A stretch of DNA of 64,000 bases, taken from NCBI GenBank assembly GCA_030278955.1, contig JAOANR010000008.1, positions 46,050,055-46,114,054 of the forward strand, in the 5' to 3' direction. Made by a program: the position numbers and the translations under genes. Shown here piece by piece: positions 31,799-43,223 of this stretch (position 1 is its first letter; each line of letters begins with the position of its first letter). This DNA comes from Hygrophila difformis. Lineage: Eukaryota; Streptophyta; Magnoliopsida; Lamiales; Acanthaceae. The notes beneath the pieces were generated by a model. It saw nothing but the letters and a program-made list of their open reading frames with translations. It was not told the origin of the DNA and searched no databases.

Positions 31799-34555
31799 TG
31801 TAACACCCCGGATTTGATAACCCAGGCCGGGATGTCACCGCCGCATTTCCCTAGTAAGACACGGCTTCCCGAGCTCGCTAAGGAAATGCAAGGCTTGTGG
31901 GTATGAAAAAGATTTAAAAACATTTCAAGATTTAGTCCGGAAATTTATAATATTTAGTACGATAGTAGAAATTATCACGTACGGAAAATAAATAAAGTAA
32001 GTGCAGCGGAAAGTAAAATCACGGCCAACATGGCCAAATCCTCGGGTTTAACAGACCCGGTAAAAACAGTACGATGCAGAAATTTAAAATGTTCATGAAT
32101 AATTCCCCCAAGTGCATGTGTATGCGTCACTCGACATACTCTGTAAAAGAAAAATGACAACGGTTGTCAGTATAAAAATATACTGAGTAAGTTAATCCCT
32201 AACTAACAAATAAAAGGGGTTACAAGTGTTTAAACTAAAGATTTCGCTTATCGTACGAGGATTTAAAAATACATGATTTATTAGCAGCGGAAAAACATGA
32301 TTAAAGAACTTAATTTAAAGAGCGGAATTTAAAGCATAATTTAAGATGCATAAAAATTTAAATACGTAATTGAAGACAGGATAAATACGATTTAAGCATA
32401 ATGAAACACTCACACGAGTCTTTTACTTTTCATCCCGTAAACTAAGAAGAGGACACCATACCGGGAGATCACTAACGAGGCAATCTCAACATAGGACCAC
32501 TAACGAGGCAGTCCAAACAATGGGAGACCACTAACGAGGCAGTCTCAAAGATAGTAGGACCACTAACGAGGCGATCCAAAAAGATAGTAGGACCACTAAC
32601 GAGGCGATCCACAAATACAGCGCGCGAGATCACTAACGAGGCAATCTCAGATAGTAAGGAGACCACTAACGAGGCAGTCTCAAAGATAATGATAGTATGA
32701 AGATCGGCTCAGCCTAGTGAACGGGATTTTTCGAAAGTTCGTATTTCAAAGTTATCAAAGGATCGATATCGCGTTTTCATAGTTCGAGTTTTCTCAAGTT
32801 CGAAAAATCCTATTCGAGGCAGTTTACGCCTTTCTTAATTTAAAATTCGTTTTACCTCCAAAAATTCTGAAACTTGGCCAGTAATTCAAAAACACACACA
32901 CGAACAACTTTCATGTTTTAAGTTTTTGGAAATAAGGTTCCGAAGTGAGTTAAATTTGAGTTTATTGCAAAGAATAATTTACGTCTTAAAACTGTTTTCG
33001 TCACAGGTTCGTGTAACGCCGATTAAAAATTCATTTCAAAACCAATCGATGTGAAATTTTTACAGTAACTACACGACACATTAAGGAACAACTTTCATGT
33101 TTTAAGTTTTTGGAAATAATGAATTCTTGGTACTCAAAAATCGTGTGCAACTCACTGCATACTCATGGCCCTTAAAACGAATTCAAAACAGTTCTAAAAA
33201 CTTGGCCGATTGACATATCAAATGAACACCAAAATTCGTGAAATTTTGTAGGCATAATCTAGACACAATTATCTACAACTTTTGTTTAGAAATGCAAAGT
33301 TAAATCATTCGAAAAATGGGTGAAAAACATGCATCAAGTTGAATGAAGGAATCTGTCACAGATTTAAACGGTTCGGTTCAATACAGAAAGTTCATGGCGA
33401 AAATTGGGATAGCAAAACTTAATGTCAATGGCTGAAATTTGGACACAAGATAGATAAAGGTGTTAGGAACAACTTTTATGTTGAAAAGTTTTCGGTTTGA
33501 ATTCCCGAAGGTCGAGTTTTTGGCGAGTCTTTAAAATTGGACGAAAATAGGGTTTTTGAAAACCGATTTTTGTTACAAGCCTATATCTCGAGATTTAAAC
33601 AACAAACAACCGCAAAAATTTGTGAGTAAGGTGTTAACTTACTTAGAATGATGTTAGGGTCGCTGGATTGGGTTTCCGGATGTCCTAGGGTCACGACGAA
33701 CGGCCAACTTCTCCGATTGCTTTTTGTTCGTTTTCCGTCGTGAAATCGTAGTAAGGAAATAGTGTTAGAATTCGAGTTTCAGAGACTCATGGACGAATTA
33801 AAATGTTTAACCATGGCTTACCAAGAGTCTAGAGGGCAGGGCTTGGTTCCTCTCGCCTCGTCGTCGCCGGAATGCTTGCCGGAAAGTGTCGTCGGAAGAG
33901 TTTCGGCTTGGGGAGGAAGTTTGGGAGTAATGTGGGAGTGAGTTTTCTGTGGGATTAGGGTTTTGAGTCTCCCCAGCCGCCCCTAAGCCTTCCTTAAGGC
34001 TGGGATTTGGTTTCCCTCGAAGGGAGATGTAATTTCGGCAAGAAAATCACCCCCGAATGGAAAGATTACACCTTCAGCCCCTCTGGCGCGGAGGTGGCGC
34101 GCACCTACCCCTATGGTCGCGCGGAGCACGCGCGCCAGGCCTGGCGTCGCGACGCCCTTGGCCGCGCGGTGGCCGCGCGGCGGCGCGCGGACAGCGCGGG
34201 CCGGCCGGACCGGCCGGTTCGGCTCCGCGTGTTCCGTCGGGTCTTCCCTCGCTTTTCCCTATCGGTTTTCTACGTGTTAGCTCGATTCCCTGGGTCATTT
34301 TCGTTGCGGAATCTTCTCCTTAATCTTGTTGCGAGTCCGGCTTATCGCTCGCAACATTTCCGGGTCCTACTTAGCCTAGTCTAAATTGGTTTCAACATCT
34401 CCTATCGTCCTTGTGATCTAATTCGTGATGTATTTTGTGATTTATTTCGTGACTGAACTTAGAAATTAGTTCTAAGCTGCCTACGTACCCTGTGAAGGGA
34501 TCAAGTCATGACGTAGTTCAAAACAATTTGAATTTGTTTTTCCTCGGGTGTTACA
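31799..34555 (-). repeat. Element E left LTR (3' LTR in element sense)
   Basis: Related to the D LTRs, with the same ends (TGTAACACCC...GGGGTGTTACA) and the same internal order: GC-rich block (34155-34220), donor-like site 33642, acceptor-like site 32141. The hairpin array (32465-32682) has seven units, two more than D. Apart from these signals it is AT-rich and non-coding; long frames across the GC-rich block (such as 34007-34384) are chance. Confidence 0.9.
32465..32682 (-). repeat. Hairpin array, loop CACTAACGAGGC, seven units (E left LTR)
   Basis: Arms on the plus strand in order: GAGAT/ATCTC, GGAC/GTCC, GAGAC/GTCTC, GGAC/GATCC, GGAC/GATCC, GAGAT/ATCTC, GAGAC/GTCTC. The 12-base loop is identical in all seven. 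Arm changes T-to-C on one side are matched by A-to-G on the other. Repeated at 39461-39677 in the right LTR. Confidence 0.85.
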
Positions 34556-34578
34556 TCCTCCCCCCCTTAAGAATACAG

Positions 34579-34857
34579 TTATGTCCCCATAACTGTGGTC
34601 GGGTCGTCTTGGAAGAGGGTAGGGTAACGTTGCCTCATGTCGGCTTCCAATTCCCAGGTTGCCGTCTCCGTCTCGTGGTTGGACCACAGGACCTTGACCA
34701 TCTTTACAGTTTTATTCCTTGTCACCCTTTCCTTGTAGTCGAGTATTTGCACCGGGGTTTCTTCATAGGTCAAGTCATCATCCAATTCGATTACGTCCGG
34801 TTGGAGTACATGCGACGTGTCGGGCACATACTTCTTTAGTTGGGGGTCGTGGAACAC
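34579..34857 (-). pseudogene. Element E pol remnant: integrase tail and chromodomain
   Basis: Only the last part of pol remains: [16 protein letters not shown], then the chromodomain ([16 protein letters not shown]) and VMGT-stop at 34579. Upstream in element sense the match to D stops at about 34860-34870, where foreign sequence begins. The chromodomain of Tekay elements is thought to guide integration to heterochromatin; here it has no integrase attached and no plausible start, so it is probably kept only as part of the 3' region needed in cis. Confidence 0.85.
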
Positions 34858-35942
34858 ATTGTGGTCACGAGTAAACGGTGGTGGGGTCGTTAGTTAACAT
34901 GCCGCTCTCATTTCCCTACGGAATTTCTTAGGGTCCCTAGGTATTTACGTCCCGGGGGTTTCCCGTAGCCTGCGAAAGGAGGGCGTGAGGCAATTCCGCC
35001 GTCCTTGCCCGGAATAATGCCAGGCGATGCTCCCTGTCGACGTATTTCCCTGTCAATGTATGCCCGGGTTCAGCGAGGAGCGTATAGCGAAAGAGATTGA
35101 GCAGAACAGGAAAGATAAAACTCCACCCGGGTCTCGCGCGGTGGCCGCGCGTTGGCGCGCGGGGAGCGCGCGGCAACCCCTGTTCGAAAAAAATAGGGCT
35201 CGCGCTCCGCGCGAGCCACTTCCTCCATTTCCCATCCGAGAACACACCCCCAATTCTCTCTAAATCCGGCGAGTTACCTTCCTTTTTGCTCGATTTCGAC
35301 TTCAATTTCACTCATCCAGGTACGATTCTACTAAACCCACTTCCTAATTTCAACTTTTATGTTTTGAATGATTCGATTTGTGAAGAGATTTAGGAAATTA
35401 GGGTTTGTGTACAAAAATTGGGGGTTTATGATTTTTAGGCTTGATTTGTGCAATTTAGCAAGTGTATGTGGCAATTGTTGTTACTCTTGTTGCCTTGCCT
35501 ATGTTTATGTTATAATGTGTTTATGTTTTTGGCAAATTCTTGTTGAATTCGAATCCTTAGAAAGGCTATGAAGTTATTGATACTTGGTTGCTGTTGGGGT
35601 GTGATTATGGGCTCGTTCCTTCGTTGTTTAGTGCTGTAGGATTTGCCGTATTGTTATTAGAATGATTGTTTCGTTCTGTGGGCGATTTCCGTGTGTTGTT
35701 AGTAACTTAGGTTTTGGTTTATTGTTCACATAACGTGTTCGACGAAATGCCACATAGGGTTTAGGCACTAGTTTTAGCATATTCTTTGTCTAGGTCACCT
35801 CCTGGTTGGTCTTAGTAATCGGTAGGGTTTGTTGTTCTTACGGTACATTCACGTTGGGATTATATATTAATGCCCTATTCGTATTTTCGCTTGACTTCTG
35901 TGTGGGACTTAGCCTTATAATTGGTGTTTGGTAACTTGCAGG
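34858..35942 (+). other. Upstream region and predicted first intron of the gene inside element E
   Basis: It matches nothing else in the window except a GC-rich motif, CGCGCGGTGGCCGCGCG, at 35133-35149, also found in all LTRs. A perfect 8-bp GC hairpin (GGCTCGCG/CGCGAGCC) lies at about 35198-35218. A splice-like pair follows: CATCCAG|GTACG at 35319/35320 and TTGCAG|G at 35941, giving a predicted 622-bp T-rich intron directly before the ATG at 35943. Long stretches of this region resemble a plant 5' UTR and promoter. Inferred, without transcript evidence. Confidence 0.45.
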
Positions 35943-37277
35943 ATGTTGCTATTTTTGTGGGTCGTTTTGGCGTCTCTCGTGTGTCCTCCGAGGACTAGGA
36001 GACGGGTTGCTGATGAGGCTGGCCCCAGTCATGCTGCTCCGGCGATGCCGGATTTCGACGAGAGCGAGTCAGAGGAGGATGAGGCGCAGAGGGGCCCGCG
36101 TCTCAGGGGCCTCCCGGACGAGGTGCGTCCTCACCGGCATGACAGGTTCCGGTTTAGGACGAGGGCTGCCCAGGACTTTTATTTCGACGAGCTTCGTCGA
36201 AACAGGTCTTACGTCCCTGAGAGAGGCATATATCCTCTTCATATGGGCGATGACAGGGTCAGTGCGGTCTTGGAGTATTTACAGTGGACTGGTCTGGCAC
36301 GTCACCCCGAGGGCGTCGCCTCCGGTTATTTGGCTATGGAGGTTATTGCCAACATCGGCGGTCTCGGGGAGGGTGACGATCTATCCCGGGTATGGGTCCG
36401 TGGTCGCTATCTCGACTTCAGTGCTCGGGCGATCAACGTCTATTTTGGCTTGCCCGACGATGGCGTGTTCCGACCCCAGCCTGAGGGGCGCGTTCTTGCT
36501 CCTGCGTGGAACACCTTATGCACCCTAGTGCCTCCTGCGTTCGAGCACAGTCATGAGCTTCGTTTGACGTCGGTGGACTCCCCTTGGCGAGGGCTCGCTC
36601 AGCTATGGTTCGGGCGTGTCCGGCCGATGTCCCGGAGCCACATTGTCTTGGATCACGTCTACGAGACCATTTGCTTCATCGCGCGGGACGGTAGGGTGAA
36701 TGTAGGGGCTTGCATCGAGGACAACTTGCGGGGTATGCGCAGAGGACGAGGGAGTAGGGTGATTACCCATGTTCACCTCATCTGTGGGTTGTGCGCGGCA
36801 CAGGGGATTCGCACTACACCGGAGACAGATCCGTACGACCTAGCACCTGGCCGTTGCTACCGTATTCCGTCTTATGCTGAGCGGCGTAGCGCCTTACGTC
36901 GTGGGGCTCCCCGTGCTGTACTTCGCCCGCAGCCTGATGACGGCGGCCTGATCCTCGTTGTACCACCGGAGCAGCCACCACCTCCTCCAGTGGTTCCACC
37001 TCCTGCTGGGGCACCTCCTGCCGTGGCACCTCAGGGGCAGGAGATGATTCAGATGCTGCAGATGATGCAGGAGATGCGGGTCGGTATGGACGCCGGGTTT
37101 GCAGCTGGGCAGGCTCGTTATGACGCCCTCGACGCTAGGTTGGACCTCTATCAGACCCGCATGGACTCGTTTGCTACGAGGCAGGCTCAGCAGCAGGCCA
37201 CCATGTCCGACATGTACGCCTATGTGCGGCAGATGGACGACTTCATGCGCCGACAGTTCCCGCCTCCCGATCAGTGA
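35943..37277 (+). CDS. 444-aa protein inside element E, resembling 'putative plant transposon protein' family
   Basis: An intact frame antisense to its carrier. I place the start at 35943, the first ATG after a predicted 3' splice site; an upstream in-frame ATG at 35928 would lie in the intron. The N-terminus (LLFLWVVLASLVC) is hydrophobic and could be a signal or membrane segment. An acidic stretch (ESESEEDE) follows, then a globular domain of about 200 residues with VRGRYLDFSARAINVYFGLP. That resembles the signature of the plant family named 'putative plant transposon protein' (PF20167-like; my recognition, not a search). A Pro-rich linker (about residues 335-365) and a C-terminal Met/Asp/Gln-rich coiled coil complete it. 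Codon use is GC-rich and uninterrupted, unlike the decayed frames around it. Function unknown. Confidence 0.65.
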   Translation: MLLFLWVVLASLVCPPRTRRRVADEAGPSHAAPAMPDFDESESEEDEAQRGPRLRGLPDEVRPHRHDRFRFRTRAAQDFYFDELRRNRSYVPERGIYPLHMGDDRVSAVLEYLQWTGLARHPEGVASGYLAMEVIANIGGLGEGDDLSRVWVRGRYLDFSARAINVYFGLPDDGVFRPQPEGRVLAPAWNTLCTLVPPAFEHSHELRLTSVDSPWRGLAQLWFGRVRPMSRSHIVLDHVYETICFIARDGRVNVGACIEDNLRGMRRGRGSRVITHVHLICGLCAAQGIRTTPETDPYDLAPGRCYRIPSYAERRSALRRGAPRAVLRPQPDDGGLILVVPPEQPPPPPVVPPPAGAPPAVAPQGQEMIQMLQMMQEMRVGMDAGFAAGQARYDALDARLDLYQTRMDSFATRQAQQQATMSDMYAYVRQMDDFMRRQFPPPDQ

Positions 37278-38062
37278 TGTCTCCCTTGGTTTCGTGTTTT
37301 CGTTTAGGTTTTGCGTTTAGACGTACCTTGTTTAGGCTCCTCCTTATGAGAACGTTTCTGTTGTCTGGGATTTGTGGTTTATATTTTCGTTGTGTTATTG
37401 CTTAGTTATGTGTTTGACATGTGTTAGTAGTCTACTGCTGTTTAGAAACATGGTTCAATTGTTCTGCCTATTTTATGGTTTGAGATGTCCTGGATTTACT
37501 GTTACCTTCCTATCGTATCTACATGTGTGTGGGTCGCCCAACAATACTTGCACTGTTGCTTGACTAAACCGCTTCAAGGAACTTAGATAAACTAGTGTGA
37601 TAAGATATAAGGGGTAGAGTTTATATGTTAAATAAATAGCTGCTTGCAAGAAGATTAGTCTTTTAATAGGTATCAATTTATCAGGGTTTTCTTGTAAAGG
37701 TTGTTGGAATTTATTTATTTATATGTACATATTTACGTATTGTATATATTTTATTATTATCTTTATTATTATTATTTCCATTATTATTATTATTTTTATT
37801 TTTATTTTTATTTTTTTTATTTTTTTTATTTTATTTTTTTTTTATCTGTTCGGTTCTTTTTTTTTTTTTTTTTTGTAGATTTCCCTCCTTGATTATGGTA
37901 GTTAAAGAACTAAATGAAATGCATGGAGTAAATTTAAATAGGCTTGTATTTTTATTATTCAAGAATTAAATTTGGTTTACAAGCGTTCGAAATAGAAATA
38001 GGTGCGCTGCTAATAGTACGGAAGGGAAAGTATACTAATAATGCATAGCTGGATCACTAGAT
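37278..38062 (+). other. 3' flank of the gene inside element E, with T-rich microsatellite
   Basis: 37278 to about 37700 is AT-rich and could be the 3' UTR. A long (TTA/TTTTA/T)n low-complexity run spans about 37740-37876. From about 37900 the sequence loosely resembles the spacer between gag and ORF0 of block D, so the foreign segment probably ends near 37880-37950. No poly-A tail is visible at the end of the plus-strand gene, which together with the predicted intron argues against capture through a processed mRNA. Confidence 0.5.
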
Positions 38063-38460
38063 CTAAAACGAATGGGCAGGCTCGACCTTGATGGGATCAT
38101 CCTCATCGCTCGACACATCGATGGGTATGGCGACATTGGGAGCAGGCCCCGGGTTCTGAAGGACCGCTCCGTCCACGTCCTGGGCCAGGTTAGTCAGTTC
38201 CCAGCCTATGGTCTCTATCTGCTCCTCCAAATCATCTCCCTTGTCTTGGAGCTGGGCCACTTGGGCTTGGAGGTGTGTGACTTGCTCCTGCAGCTGGGTT
38301 ATGTGGTGATGGTCCGTTTCCCTAAGGTGACCCAAATGGGCCAGGTTACCCTCCAACTGTCCTACCCGCGTTTTGAAGTAATTGATGTGCTGTTGGCCCT
38401 CAAGGTATGCGTTCATTAATTCACCATCAAATTGACCATGTTCGCGTTGGGCTCGGCCAT
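38063..38460 (-). pseudogene. ORF0 of element E, one frameshift
   Basis: The original ATG is at 38460-38458, reading MAEPNANMVNLM as in unit 1 of D, but a single-base change near 38420 shifts the frame. From there to the stop at 38063 the frame is open: a Leu/Gln-rich coiled coil (HITQLQEQVTHLQAQVAQLQ), then a Pro/Ala segment and an acidic SSDEDDP tail. The frame is easy to misread as starting at 38473, which has no counterpart in the other elements. Confidence 0.7.
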
Positions 38461-38795
38461 CTAATGTCAACAAGGGAGGTTAGAGTTAGATGTTTTTCAG
38501 GCAAGGTTAAGATATGCATAAATTTAATTCTATATGCAACATGCAAGTGCAAGTCCCTTCCCCATAAAATTTAGTTTAAAATAAATTGCTAAAGGTTGGG
38601 CCTCTATAGTGGGCCAAAATTTAATATTTCTTGGGCTAAGATTTGGGCTATGTAAAAAGGATTATAGATTTTTGGGCTAAAAATAGTACTAGTAGTCAAA
38701 TGAATAATTTTAAAAGAAATAACACTTGGGCTTAAAAATATTGGTTTAAAATAATAGTAGTAGCTTTAAAAATTTTCCGGGCTCTGATACCAACT
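38461..38795 (-). other. Element E leader with PBS
   Basis: PBS TGGTATCAGAGCCCGG on the minus strand at 38792-38777. GGCCCACTATAGAGGCCC on the minus strand at 38615-38598, matching the D, A and B leader motif. Confidence 0.75.
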
Positions 38796-41553
38796 TGTAA
38801 CACCCCGGATTTGATAACCCAGGCCGGGATGTCACCGCCGCATTTCCCTAGTAAGACACGGCTTCCCGAGCTCGCTAAGGAAATGCAAGGCTTGTGGGTA
38901 TGAAAAAGATTTAAAAACATTTCAAGATTTAGTCCGGAAATTTATAATATTTAGTACGATAGTAGAAATTATCACGTACGGAAAATAAATAAAGTAAGTG
39001 CAGCGGAAAGTAAAATCACGGCCAACATGGCCAAATCCTCGGTTTAACAGACCCGGTAAAAACAGTACGATGCAGAAATTTAAAATGTTCATGAATAATT
39101 CCCCCAAGTGCATGTGTATGCGTCACTCGACATACTCTGTAAAAGAAAAATGACAACGGTTGTCAGTATAAAAATATACTGAGTAAGTTAATCCCTAACT
39201 AACAAATAAAAGGGGTTACAAGTGTTTAAACTAAAGATTTCGCTTATCGTACGAGGATTTAAAAATACATGATTTATTAGCAGCGGAAAAACATGATTAA
39301 AGAACTTAATTTAAAGAGCGGAATTTAAAGCATAATTTAAGATGCATAAAAATTTAAATACGTAATTGAAGACAGGATAAATACGATTTAAGCATAATGA
39401 AACACTCACACGAGTCTTTTACTTTTCATCCCGTAAACTAAGAAGAGGACACCATACCGGGAGATCACTAACGAGGCAATCTCAACATAGGACCACTAAC
39501 GAGGCAGTCCAAGCAATGGGAGACCACTAACGAGGCAGTCTCAAAGATAGTAGGACCACTAACGAGGCGATCCAAAAAGATAGTAGGACCACTAACGAGG
39601 CGATCCACAAATACAGCGCGCGAGATCACTAACGAGGCAATCTCAGATAGTAAGGAGACCACTAACGAGGCAGTCTCAAAGATAATGATAGTATGAAGAT
39701 CGGCTCAGCCTAGTGAACGGGATTTTTCGAAAGTTCGTATTTCAAAGTTATCAAAGGATCGATATCGCGTTTTCATAGTTCGAGTTTTCTCAAGTTCGAA
39801 AAATCCTATTCGAGGCAGTTTACGCCTTTCTTAATTTAAAATTCGTTTCACCTCCAAAAATTCTGAAACTTGGCCAGTAATTCAAAAACACACACACGAA
39901 CAACTTTCATGTTTTAAGTTTTTGGAAATAAGGTTCCGAAGTGAGTTGAAATTTGAGTTTATTGCAAAGAATAATTTACGTCTTGAAAACTGTTTTCGTC
40001 ACAGGTTCGTGTAACGCCGATTAAAAATTCATTTCAAAATCAATCGATGTGAAATTTTTACAGTAACTACACGACACATTAAGGAACAACTTTCATGTTT
40101 TAAGTTTTTGGAAATAATGAATTCTTGGTACTCAAAAATCGTGTGCAACTCACTGCATATTCATGGCCCTTAAAACGAATTCAAAACAGTTCTAAAAACT
40201 TGGCCGATTGACATATCAAATGAACACCAAAATTCGTGAAATTTTGTAGGCATAATCTAGACACAATTATCTACAACTTTTGTTTAGAAATGCAAAGTTA
40301 AATCATTCGAAAAATGGGTGAAAAACATGCATCAAGTTGAATGATGGAATCTGTCACAGATTTAAACGGTTCGGTTCAATACAGAAAGTTCATGGCGAAA
40401 ATTGGGATAGCAAAACTTAATGTCAATGGCTGAAATTTGGACACAAGATAGATAAAGGTGTTAGGAACAACTTTTATGTTGAAAAGTTTTCGGTTTGAAT
40501 TCCCGAAGGTCGAGTTTTTGGCGAGTCTTTAAAATTGGACGAAAATAGGGTTTTTGAAAACCGATTTTTGTTACAAGCCTATATCTCGAGATTTAAACAA
40601 CAAACAACCGCAAAAATTTGTGAGTAAGGTGTTAACTTACTTAGAATGATGTTAGGGTCGCTGGATTGGGTTTCCGGATGTCCTAGGGTCACGACAAACG
40701 GCCAACTTCTCCGATTGCTTTTTGTTCGTTTTCCGTCGTGAAATCGTAGTAAGGAAATAGTGTTAGAATTCGAGTTTCAGAGACTCATGGACGAATTAAA
40801 ATGTTTAACCATGGCTTACCAAGAGTCTAGAGGGCAGGGCTTGGTTCCTCTCGCCTCGTCGTCGCCGGAATGCTTGCCGGAAAGTGTCGTCGGAAGAGTT
40901 TCGGCTTGGGGAGGAAGTTTGGGAGTAATGTGGGAGTGAGTTTTCTGTGGGATTAGGGTTTTGAGTCTCCCCAGCCGCCCCTAAGCCTTCCTTAAGGCTG
41001 GGATTTGGTTTCCCTCGAAGGGAGATGTAATTTCGGCAAGAAAATCACCCCCGAATGGAAAGATTACACCTTCAGCCCCTCTGGCGCGGAGGTGGCGCGC
41101 ACCTACCCCTATGGTCGCGCGGAGCACGCGCGCCAGGCCTGGCGTCGCGACGCCCTTGGCCGCGCGGTGGCCGCGCGGCGGCGCGCGGACAGCGCGGGCC
41201 GGCCGGACCGGCCGGTTCGGCTCCGCGTGTTCCGTCGGGTCTTCCCTCGCTTTTCCCTATCGGTTTTCTACGTGTTAGCTCGATTCCCTGGGTCATTTTC
41301 GTTGCGGAATCTTCTCCTTAATCTTGTTGCGAGTCCGGCTTATCGCTCGCAACATTTCCGGGTCCTACTTAGCCTAGTCTAAATTGGTTTCAACATCTCC
41401 TATCGTCCTTGTGATCTAATTCGTGATGTATTTTGTGATTTATTTTGTGAATGAACTTAGAAATTAGTTCTAAGCTGCCTACGTACCCTGTGAAGGGATC
41501 AAGTCATGACGTAGTTCAAAACAATTTGAATTTGTTTTTCCTCGGGTGTTACA
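38796..41553 (-). repeat. Element E right LTR (5' LTR in element sense)
   Basis: 2758 bp, almost identical to the left LTR. Array at 39461-39677 with the same seven units; GC-rich block at 41150-41220. Ends with the minus-strand start TGTAACACCC at 41553, followed by TSD ACATA. Confidence 0.9.
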
Positions 41554-43223
41554 ACATAACTCTAGGACGTTGACTATCTTGTTAGATTTCTTAGGGGGTT
41601 GAGAGTAGAAGATGACTCTTTTTCCCCTATTTTTCGACAGCGTGATCTTTTGCTTTTGGCACTCGATCACGGCCTTATACCGGGTTAGCCAATCCATTCC
41701 TAGTATGACGTCAAAGTCTCTGACGTTGAACTCTACTAAGTTTGCGAAAAACTCTACGTTCTTTATTACTACAGGTATTCCATTGTAGCGTTTAGAGCAT
41801 GCTATTACTTCTCCAGATGGCAGTTGGATGCCTAAGCTAATCATCTCGCACTTAGGTAGATCTATTTCAGTTACGACTCTCGAAGATACAATCGAACAAC
41901 TGGCTCCGGAATCAAATAAGACTCTAAGTGGAGTACTTAGGACATGGAAAGTACCTGCCATCACGTCACCCTGCGCGGGTATGTCAGCCTGGTTGATCAC
42001 GTTCAACATCCCCATCGGCCTCCCTTGATTGGCTCGCTGGTTTTGATTTGGATTTGCGTTTTGCTGCTGGTTCGGAGGGCGTTGGTTCGGATTTGGAGGA
42101 GGCCGATATCCTTGATTGTTGCCGTTTCTACCCCCCTGGTTGAACGGCTCGTTAGGTCCAATGACCAAATCTTCTCTCTTTGTGATGTTCTCGAGTCGAG
42201 TTCGACATTCCTCCCTCCGATGGCCAATTCGGCCGCACCGGAAGCACTCGCCCACCTGAGGACATCTCCTCACCAGGTGCGGCCGGCCACACCTTGGGCA
42301 CGGCGGCACTCGTCCTCCTTGGTCAACATTTCGACCATTGTTGTTCTGAGCATTCCCGTTCGGACCTCGCCGAAAGTTGTCCCCGCCATTAGTGTTGCCC
42401 GTCCTGTTATCCCTGTTTCTCTTGTTTGGTCCTTGCGCCCCTCGGCTAGATTCCCCAACAGCCTTCCTCTTTAGCTGTTGCACTCGTGCTACTGCTACTG
42501 CCCGATCGTAGACTGATTGCAGGTCCGGGTAGTTAACGCCAGTGATCACCTCCCGAATTGACAAGTTCAATCCCATTTCGAACTTTGCGCCTTCTCCCCG
42601 TCTGTAGGTACCATCCTGGGCGCAAATCTCACCAACTCCTTAAACCGTGCATAGTATTCTTGAACAGATTTCTCTCCTTGCTTCAGGGATGAGAACTCCT
42701 CGTACAGTGCCGCCTTAGTACTCATTGGGTAGAAGCGCTCCCGGAGTAACTCCATGAACTCGTTCCACGAGTAAGGTTCATCATCCTCTGCCAGCTTCCC
42801 CTGGGTAGCCTGCCACCAGTCGTCGGCCTCGCCACCCAGATAGTACGAGGCCACGTGGACCTTCTCCCCCTCCGGGCATCTTACCGCCTTCAGCAGTTTG
42901 TCGAAGGTTCTCAACCATTCCTCCAGCTTAGCGGGGTCTTCCTCCCCGGCGTAATAAGGAGGCCGGTAGGGGTTCACCGCAGCCAAGTAGTTGATCCTCG
43001 CTTCCGGTGGTGGCGCCGCGGCAGCTCCACCCTGGTTAACGTAAGCATTACCCAGTGCGATTAGTAATTCTTCCATATTCCTCATTCGCCCTTCCGCAGG
43101 GTTGGGCATCGGTCCTGCCGGGTTCGGCATCTCCGTGTTAGGTGCCTGCTCATTGGGCTGTCCCGGCGTGCCGTGGGTGTTGGAGGTGGCAGGGAAGGTC
43201 CTTGGTCGTCCTCGGGGTGCCAT
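41554..43223 (-). pseudogene. Block D unit 2 gag-protease part
   Basis: Continuation of unit 2 beyond element E. Gag starts at 43223 and has the same one-base loss near 42574 as unit 1. The frame from 42576 contains the CCHC knuckle, protease DSGA and GMDWLTRY, where unit 1 has a stop in place of W, so this unit is less damaged there. The open frame runs into E's LTR by chance (to 41479). Confidence 0.88.

Larger units (their letters stand above)
31799..41553 (-). mobile_element. Element E: young non-autonomous Tekay-type element carrying an opposite-strand gene
   Basis: TSD ACATA at 31794-31798 and 41554-41558. The LTRs are 2757 and 2758 bp with about a dozen differences by eye, so it is recent. 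The 4240-bp internal region has, in element sense, a PBS, an ORF0, then about 3.1 kb of foreign sequence in place of gag and most of pol, then the last 93 codons of pol and the polypurine tract. The foreign part encodes a 444-codon ORF on the plus strand. E sits in pol of block D unit 2 and is the innermost insertion. Confidence 0.9.

Noticed and set aside
32465..32682. CRISPR-like array
   Set aside because: Short constant segments at uneven spacing with self-complementary flanks in a plant LTR; no cas genes and no unique spacers.
34007..34384. 125-codon Arg/Ala-rich frame in the E LTRs (also 41005)
   Set aside because: Product of GC-rich LTR sequence where stops are rare; overlaps other frames of similar length.
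35928..35942. Start codon of the E gene at 35928
   Set aside because: It lies before the predicted TTGCAG acceptor (35941), so it would be removed by splicing; 35943 is preferred. If the intron is not real, 35928 becomes possible.
37701..37892. 63-codon Tyr/Phe-rich frame
   Set aside because: Translation of a T-rich microsatellite.
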